A DNA stretch of 40,944 nt from Frankia sp. R82. GTDB lineage: Bacteria > Actinomycetota > Actinomycetes > Frankiales > Frankiaceae. The stretch is taken from contig NZ_JAMQQG010000033.1 in assembly GCF_023716925.1 (NCBI RefSeq), forward strand, positions 1 to 40,944, written 5' to 3'. Position 1 is the stretch's first letter. Each line of letters opens with the position of its first letter. The notes under the pieces are model-generated. The model saw only the letters and a list, made by a program, of their open reading frames with translations. It was not told the DNA's origin and searched no databases. A program made the translations under genes and the position numbers. Positions 24,617 through 34,300 of the stretch are shown here, in pieces.

Positions 24617-26970
24617 ACGACCGGATGCGGATCCGCGTCACGCTGCTGCGCGTCGTGGTGCTCTCGCTGCTGGTCACCCTCGGCGCCCGGCTGTGGGTGC
24701 TGCAGATCCTCGACGGCGACCACTACCGGCAGGTCGCGGAGACAAACCGGGTCCGCGAGGTGGTCACCCCGGCCACCCGCGGCATGATCCTCGACGACCA
24801 CGGCCAGCCCCTCGTGCGCAACCGCACGTCCCTGGTGATCTCGGTGAACCGGTCGGCGACCGACCGGCAGACCGACCACGGCAAGGCCGTTCTGACCCGA
24901 CTGGCCGGCGTGATCGGCACCCCGGCCGATGATCTGCTCAAACGGATCCGGTTCTGCACCGCGCAGGTCAAGCCGCCCTGTTGGAACGGTTCGCCCTACC
25001 AGCCGGTTCCCGTCGCCAAGGACGTCTCCGCGCAGCAGGCCCTCGCGGTGATCGAACATCCCGACCGCTTCCCCGGCGTGTCCGCCGACCTGCAGGCCGT
25101 CCGGGAGTACCCGCACGGGGCGCTCGCCGCGCACGAACTCGGTTACCTCGCCCCCGTCACCCAGGATCAGCTCGACAAGCAGGGCGACGAGAAGGGCTAC
25201 CACCTCAACAGCCTGATCGGCGTCGCCGGCCTGGAAAGCACCTATGACGACGAGCTGCGCGGCGCCGACGGCGTCCAGCGCCTCGAGGTCGACCGGTTCG
25301 GCCGGGTTGCCGGCACCGCGTCCACCACCGCGCCGGCCAGCGGCGACCATCTGGTGCTCAACCTCGACCTCGGTGTGCAGCAGGCCGCCGAGCAGGCCCT
25401 GCAGGACACGATCAACTCCCTCGGCGGGGGAGCGCGGACCGGGTCGGCGGTCGTGTTGAACGCCCGCACCGGCGGCGTGGTCGCGATGGCGAGCCTGCCG
25501 TCCTACGACCCGTCGGTGTTCGTCGGCGGGGTGTCCGATGCGGACTACCGGGCGCTGTCCGATCCGGCCAACGGCATTCCGTTGCTGTCCCGGGTGTACC
25601 AGGGCTCGGGCGCGGCCGGCTCGACGTTCAAGCCGGTCTCGACCGCCGTCGCCATGGCGAACCTCGGCGCCGGCGGCGACCAGCGTTTCCCCTGCTCGCA
25701 GACGCTGCAGATCGGCGACCAGGTCTTCCACAACTTCGACGGTGAGTCCGCCGGGCCCATCACGCTGCACCAGGCGCTGGTCATCTCCTGCGACGTCATC
25801 TTCGACCAGTTCGCCTATGACTCCTGGCTCGGAGACGGTGGCCTGCGCAACGGACGCGGGCCGTACGCGCCACCGAAGGAGTACTTCGTCCGGATGGCCG
25901 AGGCCCTGGGGTTCGGTCGCAGCACCGGGATCGACCTGCCGGGGGAGGCGAAGGGCTCGGTCGTCGACCGGGCCGACGCCAAGGCCATCTGGGAGGAGCT
26001 CAAGGACTCCTACTGCCGGCGGGCGAAAAACGGCTACCCGGAGGAGAAGGACCCGGCAAAGGCGGAACGTTTCCGCAAGTACGCCGCCGAGGCCTGCGTC
26101 GACGGCTACCTCTACAACGCCGGTGCCGCCACCCAGTTCGCCATCGGCCAGGGGCAGTACCTGTCGGTGAGTCCGCTGCAGCTCGCCAACGCCTACGCGG
26201 CGATCGCCAACGGCGGCACCCTCTACAGGCCGACCCTGGCCAAGGCCGCGATCTCGCCGGAGGGCAAGGTCGTCCAGACCTTTCAGCCGACCAAGGTCGC
26301 TGCCCTACCGGTCAGCCCGCAGATCCTCGCCTACATCCGCGACAGCCTGCGGGGCGTGACCAGCGAGCCCGGTGGCACCGCGACCGGCGTGTTCGCCGAC
26401 TGGCCGAGCGCGACGATCCCGATCGCCGGCAAGACCGGCACCGCCGAGGTCGAGGGCAAGGGCGACACCTCGTGGTTCGCCTCCTTCGCGCCGGCGAACG
26501 ACCCGCAGTACGTCGTCGTGGTCTCCATTCCCGACTCGGGTACCGGCGCCGAGTACGCCGCGCCGGTCGCCAAGCGGATCTACCAGGCGATCTACGGCGT
26601 CGGCCAGCCGGCCGCGCAGCCCGGCGGTCGGCCCCCGGCGGCGCTACCCAAGATCAATCGGGATGGCACCATCGCTGCTGCCACCACCAGCGCCCCGTTC
26701 CAGTCGGCGGGGCCGGGCGGAACGTCCAGCGCCGTGACGGCGCTTCCGACGGCCCGGTCGACGCCCCCGAACTCCGCTGGCGCTCTGGTCCCGGCTCTGG
26801 TCACGGCGCCCACCAAGGCCGCTGGGACCGAGACGACGTCGACCTCGCCAGCACCACCGGCGTTGACGTCCAGATCGGCACCGGTATCGACACCGACATC
26901 GCTGTCCGTGCCGAGTCGCGCCCCGCCCGCGTCGCCGCCGCCGTCCGCGCCGAGTCGGAGTCCGCCCTAG
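24613..26970 (+). CDS. mrdA: Penicillin-binding protein 2, elongasome transpeptidase
   Basis: A 785-residue class B PBP that cross-links new peptidoglycan with RodA. One N-terminal membrane helix precedes the dimerisation region (PATRGMILDDHGQPLVRN). Catalytic motifs are STFK (337-340), SCD as the SxN/SxD motif (about 392-394), and KTGTAE (607). A lysine-rich insert (about 470-500) lies between SxD and KTG. From about 670 the protein is a Thr/Ser/Pro-rich extracellular tail of roughly 115 residues. The start overlaps the mreD stop by four bases. A strong hairpin follows immediately. Confidence 0.96.
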   Translation: MNDRMRIRVTLLRVVVLSLLVTLGARLWVLQILDGDHYRQVAETNRVREVVTPATRGMILDDHGQPLVRNRTSLVISVNRSATDRQTDHGKAVLTRLAGVIGTPADDLLKRIRFCTAQVKPPCWNGSPYQPVPVAKDVSAQQALAVIEHPDRFPGVSADLQAVREYPHGALAAHELGYLAPVTQDQLDKQGDEKGYHLNSLIGVAGLESTYDDELRGADGVQRLEVDRFGRVAGTASTTAPASGDHLVLNLDLGVQQAAEQALQDTINSLGGGARTGSAVVLNARTGGVVAMASLPSYDPSVFVGGVSDADYRALSDPANGIPLLSRVYQGSGAAGSTFKPVSTAVAMANLGAGGDQRFPCSQTLQIGDQVFHNFDGESAGPITLHQALVISCDVIFDQFAYDSWLGDGGLRNGRGPYAPPKEYFVRMAEALGFGRSTGIDLPGEAKGSVVDRADAKAIWEELKDSYCRRAKNGYPEEKDPAKAERFRKYAAEACVDGYLYNAGAATQFAIGQGQYLSVSPLQLANAYAAIANGGTLYRPTLAKAAISPEGKVVQTFQPTKVAALPVSPQILAYIRDSLRGVTSEPGGTATGVFADWPSATIPIAGKTGTAEVEGKGDTSWFASFAPANDPQYVVVVSIPDSGTGAEYAAPVAKRIYQAIYGVGQPAAQPGGRPPAALPKINRDGTIAAATTSAPFQSAGPGGTSSAVTALPTARSTPPNSAGALVPALVTAPTKAAGTETTSTSPAPPALTSRSAPVSTPTSLSVPSRAPPASPPPSAPSRSPP

Positions 26971-26973
26971 GGT

Positions 26974-27017
26974 CCCCGCCGAGCCGGGCTCCGCCCCAGG
27001 AGCCCGGCTCGGCGGGG
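26974..27017 (+). terminator. Strong hairpin between mrdA and rodA
   Basis: A perfect 19-bp stem (26974-26992 with 26999-27017, left arm CCCCGCCGAGCCGGGCTCC) and a 6-nt loop begin 4 nt after the mrdA stop. This is the longest perfect stem I see in the window. Confidence 0.85.
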
Positions 27018-27212
27018 CACCCCGTCCGACGCCAGTCGTCACGATGTGTGACTGAAGTCTGGGTTTGGGTAGATCTTGTTCGATGGTCGGCTGCGGGCGG
27101 GGCGACGACGGCGGCGGCGGTCATGGGCTGGGTGGGCTCGCTGCCGGCGACACGTGTGCAGACGGACCTGACGGGTCCACCAGGTACCACAGGGATGAGG
27201 GAGGCGGTGGGG

Positions 27213-28448
27213 ATGAACCAGGAGGCGGGGCCGACGGCGCTGCGGTCGTCCCCGGTGGCGGTGCGAGGGCGGATCGGGCAGCTGCGGGATCGGGCGTCCG
27301 GGCGGCACTCGCCGGTACGCCGGCTGGACTGGACGTTGCAGCTGTGCGTCATCGCCCTGTCGGGCATCGGCGCCCTGCTGGTGTGGTCGGCCACCCGGCA
27401 GCGTCTCGACGAGGCCCACGGCGACCCACAGACCTTCCTCAAGCGGCATCTGCTGAACCTGGTCATCGGCCTGCTGCTCGGCGCGGTCGCCACGGTCGTC
27501 GACTACCGGGTGATCCGGGCCTACGCCCCGTTCGTCTACCTGGGGTCGCTCGTCGGTCTGGTCGCGGTGCTGGTGCTCGGGTCGACGATCAACGGCGCCC
27601 ACTCGTGGATCGTGCTGCCCGCGGGCTTCCAACTGCAGCCGTCGGAGTTCGCCAAGGTGGCCCTCGTCGTCGGCGCGGCGATGATCCTGGGGGAGAAACA
27701 CGAGGACCGGCACACCGGCATCCAGCACAGCGCCCCCGGGCATGCCGACGTGCTGCTAGTCCTCGGCCTGACCATCGTGCCGATCGGTCTGATCATGCTG
27801 CAGCCGGACTTCGGCACCGTGATGGTGCTGGTGTTCACCGTGCTGGGCATGCTGGCGGTCAGTGGTGCCCCGCGGCGCTGGGTGCTCGGGCTCGTCCTGT
27901 GCGGGGTGCTCTTCGGCACCGCGATCCTGCAGTTCCACCTGCTGGCGCCCTACCAGGAGGCCCGGCTGACCTCCTTCGTCTCGGAGAACAAGGCGGCCAG
28001 CGGTACCGGGTACAACGTCAACCAGGCGATGATCGCCATCGCCAACGGCGGGATCTTCGGTCGCGGTCTGCTGCACGGCCAGCAGACCCAGGGCCAGTTC
28101 GTCCCCGAGCAGCAGACCGACTTCGTGTTCAGCGTCGCGGGGGAGGAGCTCGGCTACCTGGGCGCCGCCGGGATCGTCGTGCTGCTCGGGGTGGTGCTGT
28201 GGCGGGCGCTGTCGATCGGCTTCGGCTCGCAGGACTCCTTCGGGGCGCTGATCGCCACCGGCGTGGTCTGCTGGTTCACGTTCCAGTCGTTCGTGAACAT
28301 CGGGATGTGCCTGGGCATCATGCCCGTCACCGGGCTGCCGCTGCCATTCCTGTCCTATGGCGGTTCGTCCATGTTTGCGAACATGACCGCCGTCGGACTG
28401 CTGCAGAACGTCCGGCTCCGGTCGCGGTCGGACCCGTACGCCCTGTAG
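27213..28448 (+). CDS. rodA: RodA, SEDS peptidoglycan glycosyltransferase
   Basis: A 411-residue SEDS-family polytopic membrane protein that polymerises lipid II together with PBP2. About ten hydrophobic segments are visible. Family motifs include AHSWIVLPAGFQLQPSEFAK, NQAMIAIANGGIFGRGL and GLPLPFLSYGGSS. The ATG at 27213 has GGAGG 8 nt upstream; an in-frame ATG at 27195 is the alternative. A terminator-like hairpin and about 195 bp separate it from mrdA, so it probably has its own promoter; GTCAC-N5-GTGAC at 27038-27052 is a possible regulator site. Confidence 0.95.
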   Translation: MNQEAGPTALRSSPVAVRGRIGQLRDRASGRHSPVRRLDWTLQLCVIALSGIGALLVWSATRQRLDEAHGDPQTFLKRHLLNLVIGLLLGAVATVVDYRVIRAYAPFVYLGSLVGLVAVLVLGSTINGAHSWIVLPAGFQLQPSEFAKVALVVGAAMILGEKHEDRHTGIQHSAPGHADVLLVLGLTIVPIGLIMLQPDFGTVMVLVFTVLGMLAVSGAPRRWVLGLVLCGVLFGTAILQFHLLAPYQEARLTSFVSENKAASGTGYNVNQAMIAIANGGIFGRGLLHGQQTQGQFVPEQQTDFVFSVAGEELGYLGAAGIVVLLGVVLWRALSIGFGSQDSFGALIATGVVCWFTFQSFVNIGMCLGIMPVTGLPLPFLSYGGSSMFANMTAVGLLQNVRLRSRSDPYAL

Positions 28449-28490
28449 GACCCGAGGCGGTGACCGGTCGGCGCCGGTCGTGGCGTGCCG

Positions 28491-28496
28491 TAGGCT
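28491..28496 (+). promoter_or_regulatory. -10 hexamer of the radical SAM gene, leaderless type
   Basis: TAGGCT is followed by 7 nt and then ATG at 28504. No good -35 is seen and there is no Shine-Dalgarno. Confidence 0.45.
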
Positions 28497-28503
28497 CGCG
28501 TGC

Positions 28504-30468
28504 ATGTCCGGACAGTCGCTGTTCGCTCGCCTGGAGCCGCTGCTCCCGCGGGTGCGCCGGCCCGTGCAGTATGTCGGTGGCGAGGGGAACTCCGTCGTCA
28601 AACCGTGGGAGTCCGCCGCCGTCCGCTGGTGCCTGATGTATCCGGACGCCTACGAGGTCGGCCTGCCCAACCAGGGCCTGCAGATCCTCTACGAGATTCT
28701 CAACGAGCAGCCCGACGTGCTGGCCGAACGCACCTACTCGGTGTGGCCGGATCTCGAGGAACTCCTGCGCGAGTACGAGCTGCCCCAGTTCACCGTGGAC
28801 GCCCACCGCGCCGTCGGCGACTTCGACCTGCTCGGCGTGAGCTTCTCCACCGAACTCGGCTACACCAACCTGCTCACCGCGCTCGACCTCGCCGGCATCG
28901 GGCTGCACGCGGCCGAGCGCGGCGAGGACGATCCGCTGGTCATCGCGGGCGGGCACGCCGCGTTCAACCCGGAGCCGATCGCCACCTTCGTCGACGCCGT
29001 CGTCCTCGGTGACGGCGAGCAGGCGGTGCTCGGGATCACCGACGTCGTGCGTGCCTGGAAGGCGGCCGGGCGCCCCGGTGGACGGGTCGAGCTGCTGGCC
29101 CGCCTCGCCCGGCGGCGGCTGGTGTACGTACCGGCGTTCTTCGACGTCACCTATCGTGCGGACGGGCGGATCGAGGCGGTTCGGCCGAACCGGGACGACG
29201 TTCCCGCCCGGCCGAGCAAGCACACCCTGTCCGACCTGGACGCGTGGCCCTACCCGAAGGCACCGCTGGTGCCGCTCGCGGAGACCGTGCACGAGCGGAT
29301 GAGCGTGGAGATCTTCCGCGGCTGCACCCGTGGCTGCCGGTTCTGCCAGGCCGGGATGATCACTCGTCCGGTGCGCGAGCGCAACATCGAGACCGTCGGC
29401 GCGATGGTGGACGCCGGGCTGCGGGCGACCGGCTTCAACGAGGTCGGGCTGTTGTCGCTGTCCAGCGCCGACCACACCGAGATCGGCCGGATCGCCACCG
29501 GTCTTGCCGATCGGTACGCCGAGAGCAAGGTGTCGCTCAGTCTGCCCTCGACCCGGGTAGACGCGTTCAACGTCACCCTGGCCAACGAGTTCTCCCGCAA
29601 CGGCCGGCGCAGTGGGCTCACCTTCGCCCCCGAGGGCGGCTCCGAGCGGCTGCGCAGGGTCATCAACAAGATGGTCAGCGCCGAGGATCTGGTCCGCACG
29701 GTCAGCACCGCCTACGCGCACGGCTGGCGTCAGGTGAAGCTGTACTTCATGTGCGGCCTGCCCACCGAGACCGACGAGGACGTGCTCGAGATCGCCGACC
29801 TCGTCCGCGAGGTCATCCGGGCCGGCCGGGTCGCCAGCGGCCATCGGGACATCCGCGCGACGGTGTCGATCGGCGGCTTCGTGCCCAAGGCGCACACCCC
29901 GTTCCAGTGGGCCGGGCAGGCCGCCCACGAGGTGACCGACGCCCGGCTGAAGCTGCTGCGTGACCGGGTGCGGGCCGATCGGGAGATCGCCCGGGCGGTC
30001 GGATTCCGCTACCACGACGGGCGCCCCGGCATCATCGAGGGTCTGCTGGCCCGCGGGGACCGCCGGGTCGGCGCGGTGATCGAACGGGTCTGGCGCGAGG
30101 GTGGCCGCTTCGACGGCTGGAACGAGCACTTCTCCTTCGGCCGGTGGGCCGCGGCCTGCGCCGCCGAGCTCGAGCCGCTGGACGTCTCGTTGGACTGGTA
30201 CACCACCCGGGAGCGGGCCGAACGCGAGGTGCTCCCCTGGGACCACCTCGACGCCGGCCTCGACCGGGACTGGCTGTGGGCCGACTGGCAGGAGGCCCTG
30301 CGCGGAACCGAACTCGACGACTGCCGCTGGACGCCCTGCTACGACTGCGGGGTGTGCCCGACCATGGGAACCGACACGCAGATCGGCCCGACCGGCCGTA
30401 CCCTGCTGCCGATCGCGGGCGTCTCCGCCGGCAGCGAGGCGGTGGTGCGCGGTGGCGCGTCGACCTGA
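28504..30468 (+). CDS. B12-binding-type radical SAM protein (TIGR03960 family)
   Basis: A 654-residue radical SAM enzyme of the uncharacterised TIGR03960 family. The N-terminal part resembles a cobalamin-binding domain (VRWCLMYPDAYEVGLPNQGLQILYEILN). The radical SAM cluster motif is CTRGCRFC (Cys274, 278, 281), followed by EVGLLSLSSADH and LTFAPEGGSERLRRVINK. Near the C-terminus a second cysteine motif, CYDCGVCP, could hold another cluster or zinc. The family's reaction is unknown, but it nearly always travels with TIGR03936, here the next gene, overlapping by 17 bp. In some bacteria the two are fused. The start at 28504 fits a leaderless transcript. Confidence 0.93.
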   Translation: MSGQSLFARLEPLLPRVRRPVQYVGGEGNSVVKPWESAAVRWCLMYPDAYEVGLPNQGLQILYEILNEQPDVLAERTYSVWPDLEELLREYELPQFTVDAHRAVGDFDLLGVSFSTELGYTNLLTALDLAGIGLHAAERGEDDPLVIAGGHAAFNPEPIATFVDAVVLGDGEQAVLGITDVVRAWKAAGRPGGRVELLARLARRRLVYVPAFFDVTYRADGRIEAVRPNRDDVPARPSKHTLSDLDAWPYPKAPLVPLAETVHERMSVEIFRGCTRGCRFCQAGMITRPVRERNIETVGAMVDAGLRATGFNEVGLLSLSSADHTEIGRIATGLADRYAESKVSLSLPSTRVDAFNVTLANEFSRNGRRSGLTFAPEGGSERLRRVINKMVSAEDLVRTVSTAYAHGWRQVKLYFMCGLPTETDEDVLEIADLVREVIRAGRVASGHRDIRATVSIGGFVPKAHTPFQWAGQAAHEVTDARLKLLRDRVRADREIARAVGFRYHDGRPGIIEGLLARGDRRVGAVIERVWREGGRFDGWNEHFSFGRWAAACAAELEPLDVSLDWYTTRERAEREVLPWDHLDAGLDRDWLWADWQEALRGTELDDCRWTPCYDCGVCPTMGTDTQIGPTGRTLLPIAGVSAGSEAVVRGGAST

Positions 30469-31216
30469 GGGTCCGCCGCCGCCGCCCGTCGTGGGCCGGG
30501 TCCGGCTGCGGTTCGCCAAGCGCGGGCGACTGAGATTTCTGTCACACCGGGACGTCGCCCGTGCGTTCGAGCGTGGCCTGCGGCGGGCCGAGGTGCCGAT
30601 GGCCTACTCGGCCGGGTTCAGCCCGCATCCGCGGATCTCCTGGGTGGGCGCGGCGCCGACCGGGGCTGCCAGCGAGGCCGAGTACGTCGAACTGGCGCTC
30701 GCCACCGTGGTCGACCCGGCCTGGTTGCGGGCCGCACTGGACGCCGCGCTGCCGCCCGGTCTGGACGTGCTCGACGCCGTCCTGGTCAGCGGGTCGGGCG
30801 GCCTGGCCGATCGGATCGACGCCTCCCGCTGGCTGATCAGGCTGCCGACGGTCACCGAACCGGACCTGTCCGCCGCGGTGGCCGAGCTGCTGGGTCGGGA
30901 CGAGGTGCAGGTGGAGCGGGCGACCAAGGACGGTCGACGGCGCTTCGACGCCCGGGCAGCTGTGGTCTTGGCTGTTTGCCGTGCGGAGAACGACACATGT
31001 GCGATACTGGAGTTGGTCGCGCGGCACACGACGCCCGCTGTGCGACCAGACGATGTGCTGACCGCCCTGTACGTGGTAGCCGGTCTGCGCCCGTCGGCTC
31101 CTCCCGAGCCCACCCGGCTTTACCAGGGCCGGTTGCTCGACGATGGAACGCTGGCGGATCCGCTGGCGCCGGACCGCAACGACGCTGGCCGGCTGGTGGG
31201 TCGCTCCTCAGCGTGA
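30452..31216 (+). CDS. Radical SAM-linked protein, DUF2344 (TIGR03936)
   Basis: A 254-residue DUF2344 protein, recognised by VRLRFAKRGRLRFLSHRD, FERGLRRAEVPMAYSAGFSP and HPRISW. The family is always near or fused to TIGR03960 radical SAM proteins, and a joint RNA- or protein-modifying role has been guessed only. The GTG at 30452 lies inside the end of the preceding gene, indicating coupled translation. rne follows 114 bp downstream in the same direction, a neighbourhood kept in many bacteria. Confidence 0.9.
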   Translation: MARRPEGPPPPPVVGRVRLRFAKRGRLRFLSHRDVARAFERGLRRAEVPMAYSAGFSPHPRISWVGAAPTGAASEAEYVELALATVVDPAWLRAALDAALPPGLDVLDAVLVSGSGGLADRIDASRWLIRLPTVTEPDLSAAVAELLGRDEVQVERATKDGRRRFDARAAVVLAVCRAENDTCAILELVARHTTPAVRPDDVLTALYVVAGLRPSAPPEPTRLYQGRLLDDGTLADPLAPDRNDAGRLVGRSSA

Positions 31217-31330
31217 TGCAGGGCGTCGCAGGATTTCCCGGCGCTGTTCGCGCCGGACCGAGACAGTGGCTTCTGCGCGGTCGCGACTGCACCTGCAGCG
31301 CGCCCGGGAGCCCGAGAGGCTTCTTAACCC

Positions 31331-34300
31331 GTGCCCGACGATGACCTGACCACCCAGACAGACCCCGAGTCCCCTCGCCCTGCGCCGCGTCGGCGCCGAG
31401 CGGCGGGACGTGCCGCCGGTGCGCCCAGCGAGCCACCCGCCGCCACGGAGTCGACCACCCCGTCCGAGGCCGCACCCGTCAGGGACGGGGGGCCGGCGAC
31501 CCCGCCACCCGCCCCGGCCGGCGAGATCGCGGCCAGCCCCCCCGCCGAGTCGGCTGACGGGGGCGACGCCGCCCCGGCACCAGCCGCCAGGCGACGTACC
31601 CGCAGCGCCGGTGCCACGACACCGCGCGCCCGATCCAGCCGTGCCTCCCGGGCGAAGGCGACCGAGGCCGGCTCGGAGCCATCCGGAACATCCGAGCCAT
31701 CCGGAACATCCGAGCCATCCGGAGCATCCGAGCCATCCGGAGCATCCGAGCCATCCGGAGCATCCGCCGCCCCGGCCGCGCAGACCGTGAGCGCCGAGGC
31801 ACTGATCCCGCAGACACCGAGCGCGGTGTCCCCGAGTACCGAGCCGGCGAGCCCGGCCACCGAGTCGCCCGCCGTCGAGGCGCCGGCCGCCCCCGCGCGG
31901 CGTACCCGGAGCCGTCGTGCGGTGCGCGAGGCGGCACCCGTCACCACCCCGGCCGGCTCCGAGCCCGTCCCCAACGCCGATGCCGTCCCCAACACCGACC
32001 TGGCGACCAACACCGTCGCCGTCCCCGACACCGGCCCGGCGACCAACACCGACGTGGGGGCCGACACGTCGGTCGCCGCTTCGCCGACGACGGCGAGGCC
32101 GTCCGTCGAGGTGCCGGCCGAGCCGACCGCTGCGGACGTGTCCCTGGCGCCTGCGCCGGAGGTTCCCAAGGCGACCCGTCGCACTCGTGCCCGTCGGGCC
32201 ACCTCCGGTCCCGTCAGCCCTTCGGTGGAACCCGACGCGGCACCGTTCGTCGCCGGCGCTGAGGGATCCGCCGGTGTGTCCGTCGCGGAAAGCGCCGCCG
32301 CTGCCGGTGTCGGCGAACCGGTGGCGGGCGACGGCGCCGCTGCGCAACCCCGTGCCCGTACCCGGCCCCGCAGCACGCGGCGTCGAGCTTCCAGCGAAAG
32401 CACCGGCACCACCGAGAACACCGGCACCACCGAGAACACCGCCGCGGCCGCGTCGCCTGCCGCAGAGGTGGCCGACCCGGCGTTGGCCGACTCCGCGCCG
32501 ACGGGCGACGGTGCCGCACCGGCCGTGGTCGTCCTGGCACCTGAGACCGAAGCCGCGACCGTGCCGGCCGAGCCGGTCGTCGTCGTCGAGGCCGCATCGC
32601 CGACTGTTCCCGCGCCGCCGGCCGGGAGCCTCGCTCCAGACGCGTCCGACACCGCTCCCAGACCTCCCACGGCCGAGGTGAACGCCGAGGTCGTCCCCGA
32701 GACCGATGCGGACGACCCGGCTGGTGTGGACGACCCGGCTGGTGTGGACACCGCGGCTACGGCGGAAGGTGAATCGACCGGCGGCGAGCCGGCCAGGACA
32801 CCGGGGACCCGCAGCCGCTCCAGGTCCCGGCGGGTCACCGCTCCGACCTGGACCGATGCCGCCACCGAGCCGGCACCACCGGCACCGGCCCGACCCGTGA
32901 CGCGCCGTCCCGTCGCGATGGTGACCTTCCAGGCGCCGGTACCGGCGGTCGAGCCCCGCTGGCGCCGCGAGGTCCCACCGGCCACGCCGATTTCCGACGA
33001 CATGGACGTCCCCCCGGCGGCAGCAGCCTTCGCCGAACCGAGCGACACCGCCGTCGCCAGGCCGGACACCCGCGGGCCCGCCCTCGACGAGGACGACGAG
33101 GAGATCACGCCCGGCGAGGCTGAGTCCGGGGAGTTCACCGAGATCGACGACGGCGATTTCGACGACGACGACGAGCAGGGCACGGGCTCCGGCTCGACGC
33201 GGCGACGTCGGCGTGGTCGTCGCGGTCGCGGCCGGGCTCGCGGCGACGAGGACGGTTCCGACCTTCCCGGCGATGAGACTGCCACCGTCGGTGCGCCGGG
33301 CGACCCGTCGTCCGGCGCGGCCGACGACCCGGCCGTCTCCGTCACCGTGGCCGGGCGTTCGTCCGAGGTGACGGAATGGGACGGCGAGACGGCACAGGCC
33401 GCCGAGGCCTCGGACGACGTCGAGGACGCGGCCGACGGAGACGGTGACGAGGTCGACGGAGACGATGATCGCGCCAGCGGTTCGCGGCGTCGGCGGCGTC
33501 GGCGGCGGCGCACCGGCGGCGAGGAGGCGACCACTCCCGATGACCCGCCGAACACGGTCGTCCATGTGCGCGAGATCCGCCGCGACGAGGTCCGCCGCGA
33601 CGAGGACCAGGTCCGCGGGCTCAGCGGCTCGACCCGGCTCGAGGCCAAGCGCCAGCGGCGTCGCGAAGGCCGTGACAACGGACGGCGCCGCCCGCCGATC
33701 GTCACCGAGGCCGAGTTCCTCGCCCGCCGCGAGGCCGTCGAACGGCGGATGATCGTCCGTCATGCCGGCGACCGCACCCAGATCGCCGTGCTGGAGGACG
33801 GGGTGCTCGTCGAGCACTTCGTCACCCGGGCCAGTTCCGCCTCGTACGCGGGCAACGTGTACCTCGGCCGGGTGCAGAACGTGCTGGCCAGCATGGAAGC
33901 GGCGTTCGTCGACATCGGCAAGGGCCGCAACGCCGTGCTCTACGCCGGTGAGGTCAACTACGACGCGTCCGGGCTTGACGGTCGTCCCCGCAAGATCGAG
34001 CAGGTGCTCAAGTCGGGGCAGTCGGTGCTTGTCCAGGTGTCCAAGGACCCCATCGGCCACAAGGGCGCCCGGCTCACCAGCCAGATCAGCCTGCCGGGCC
34101 GGTACCTCGTGTACGTGCCGGACGGCCAGAACGCCGGCATCAGCCGCAAGCTGCCCGACACCGAGCGGTCTCGACTCAAGAGCATTCTCAAGAAGATCAC
34201 GCCCGAGGACGGCGGCGTGATCGTGCGCACCGCGGCCGAGGGAGCGAGCGAGGCCGAACTGGCCCGCGACGTGGAACGCCTCGCCGCGCAGTGGGAGGAC

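Noticed and set aside
26472-27212. Upstream in-frame extension of rodA overlapping mrdA
   Set aside because: It crosses the mrdA end and the strong hairpin; RodA homology and a good ribosome binding site begin at 27213.
31208-34060. Open frame of 950 codons antisense to rne
   Set aside because: Low-complexity Gly/Arg/Val-rich translation mirrored from the Ala/Pro/Glu arm of rne; a common artefact of high GC. The rne frame has recognisable domains.
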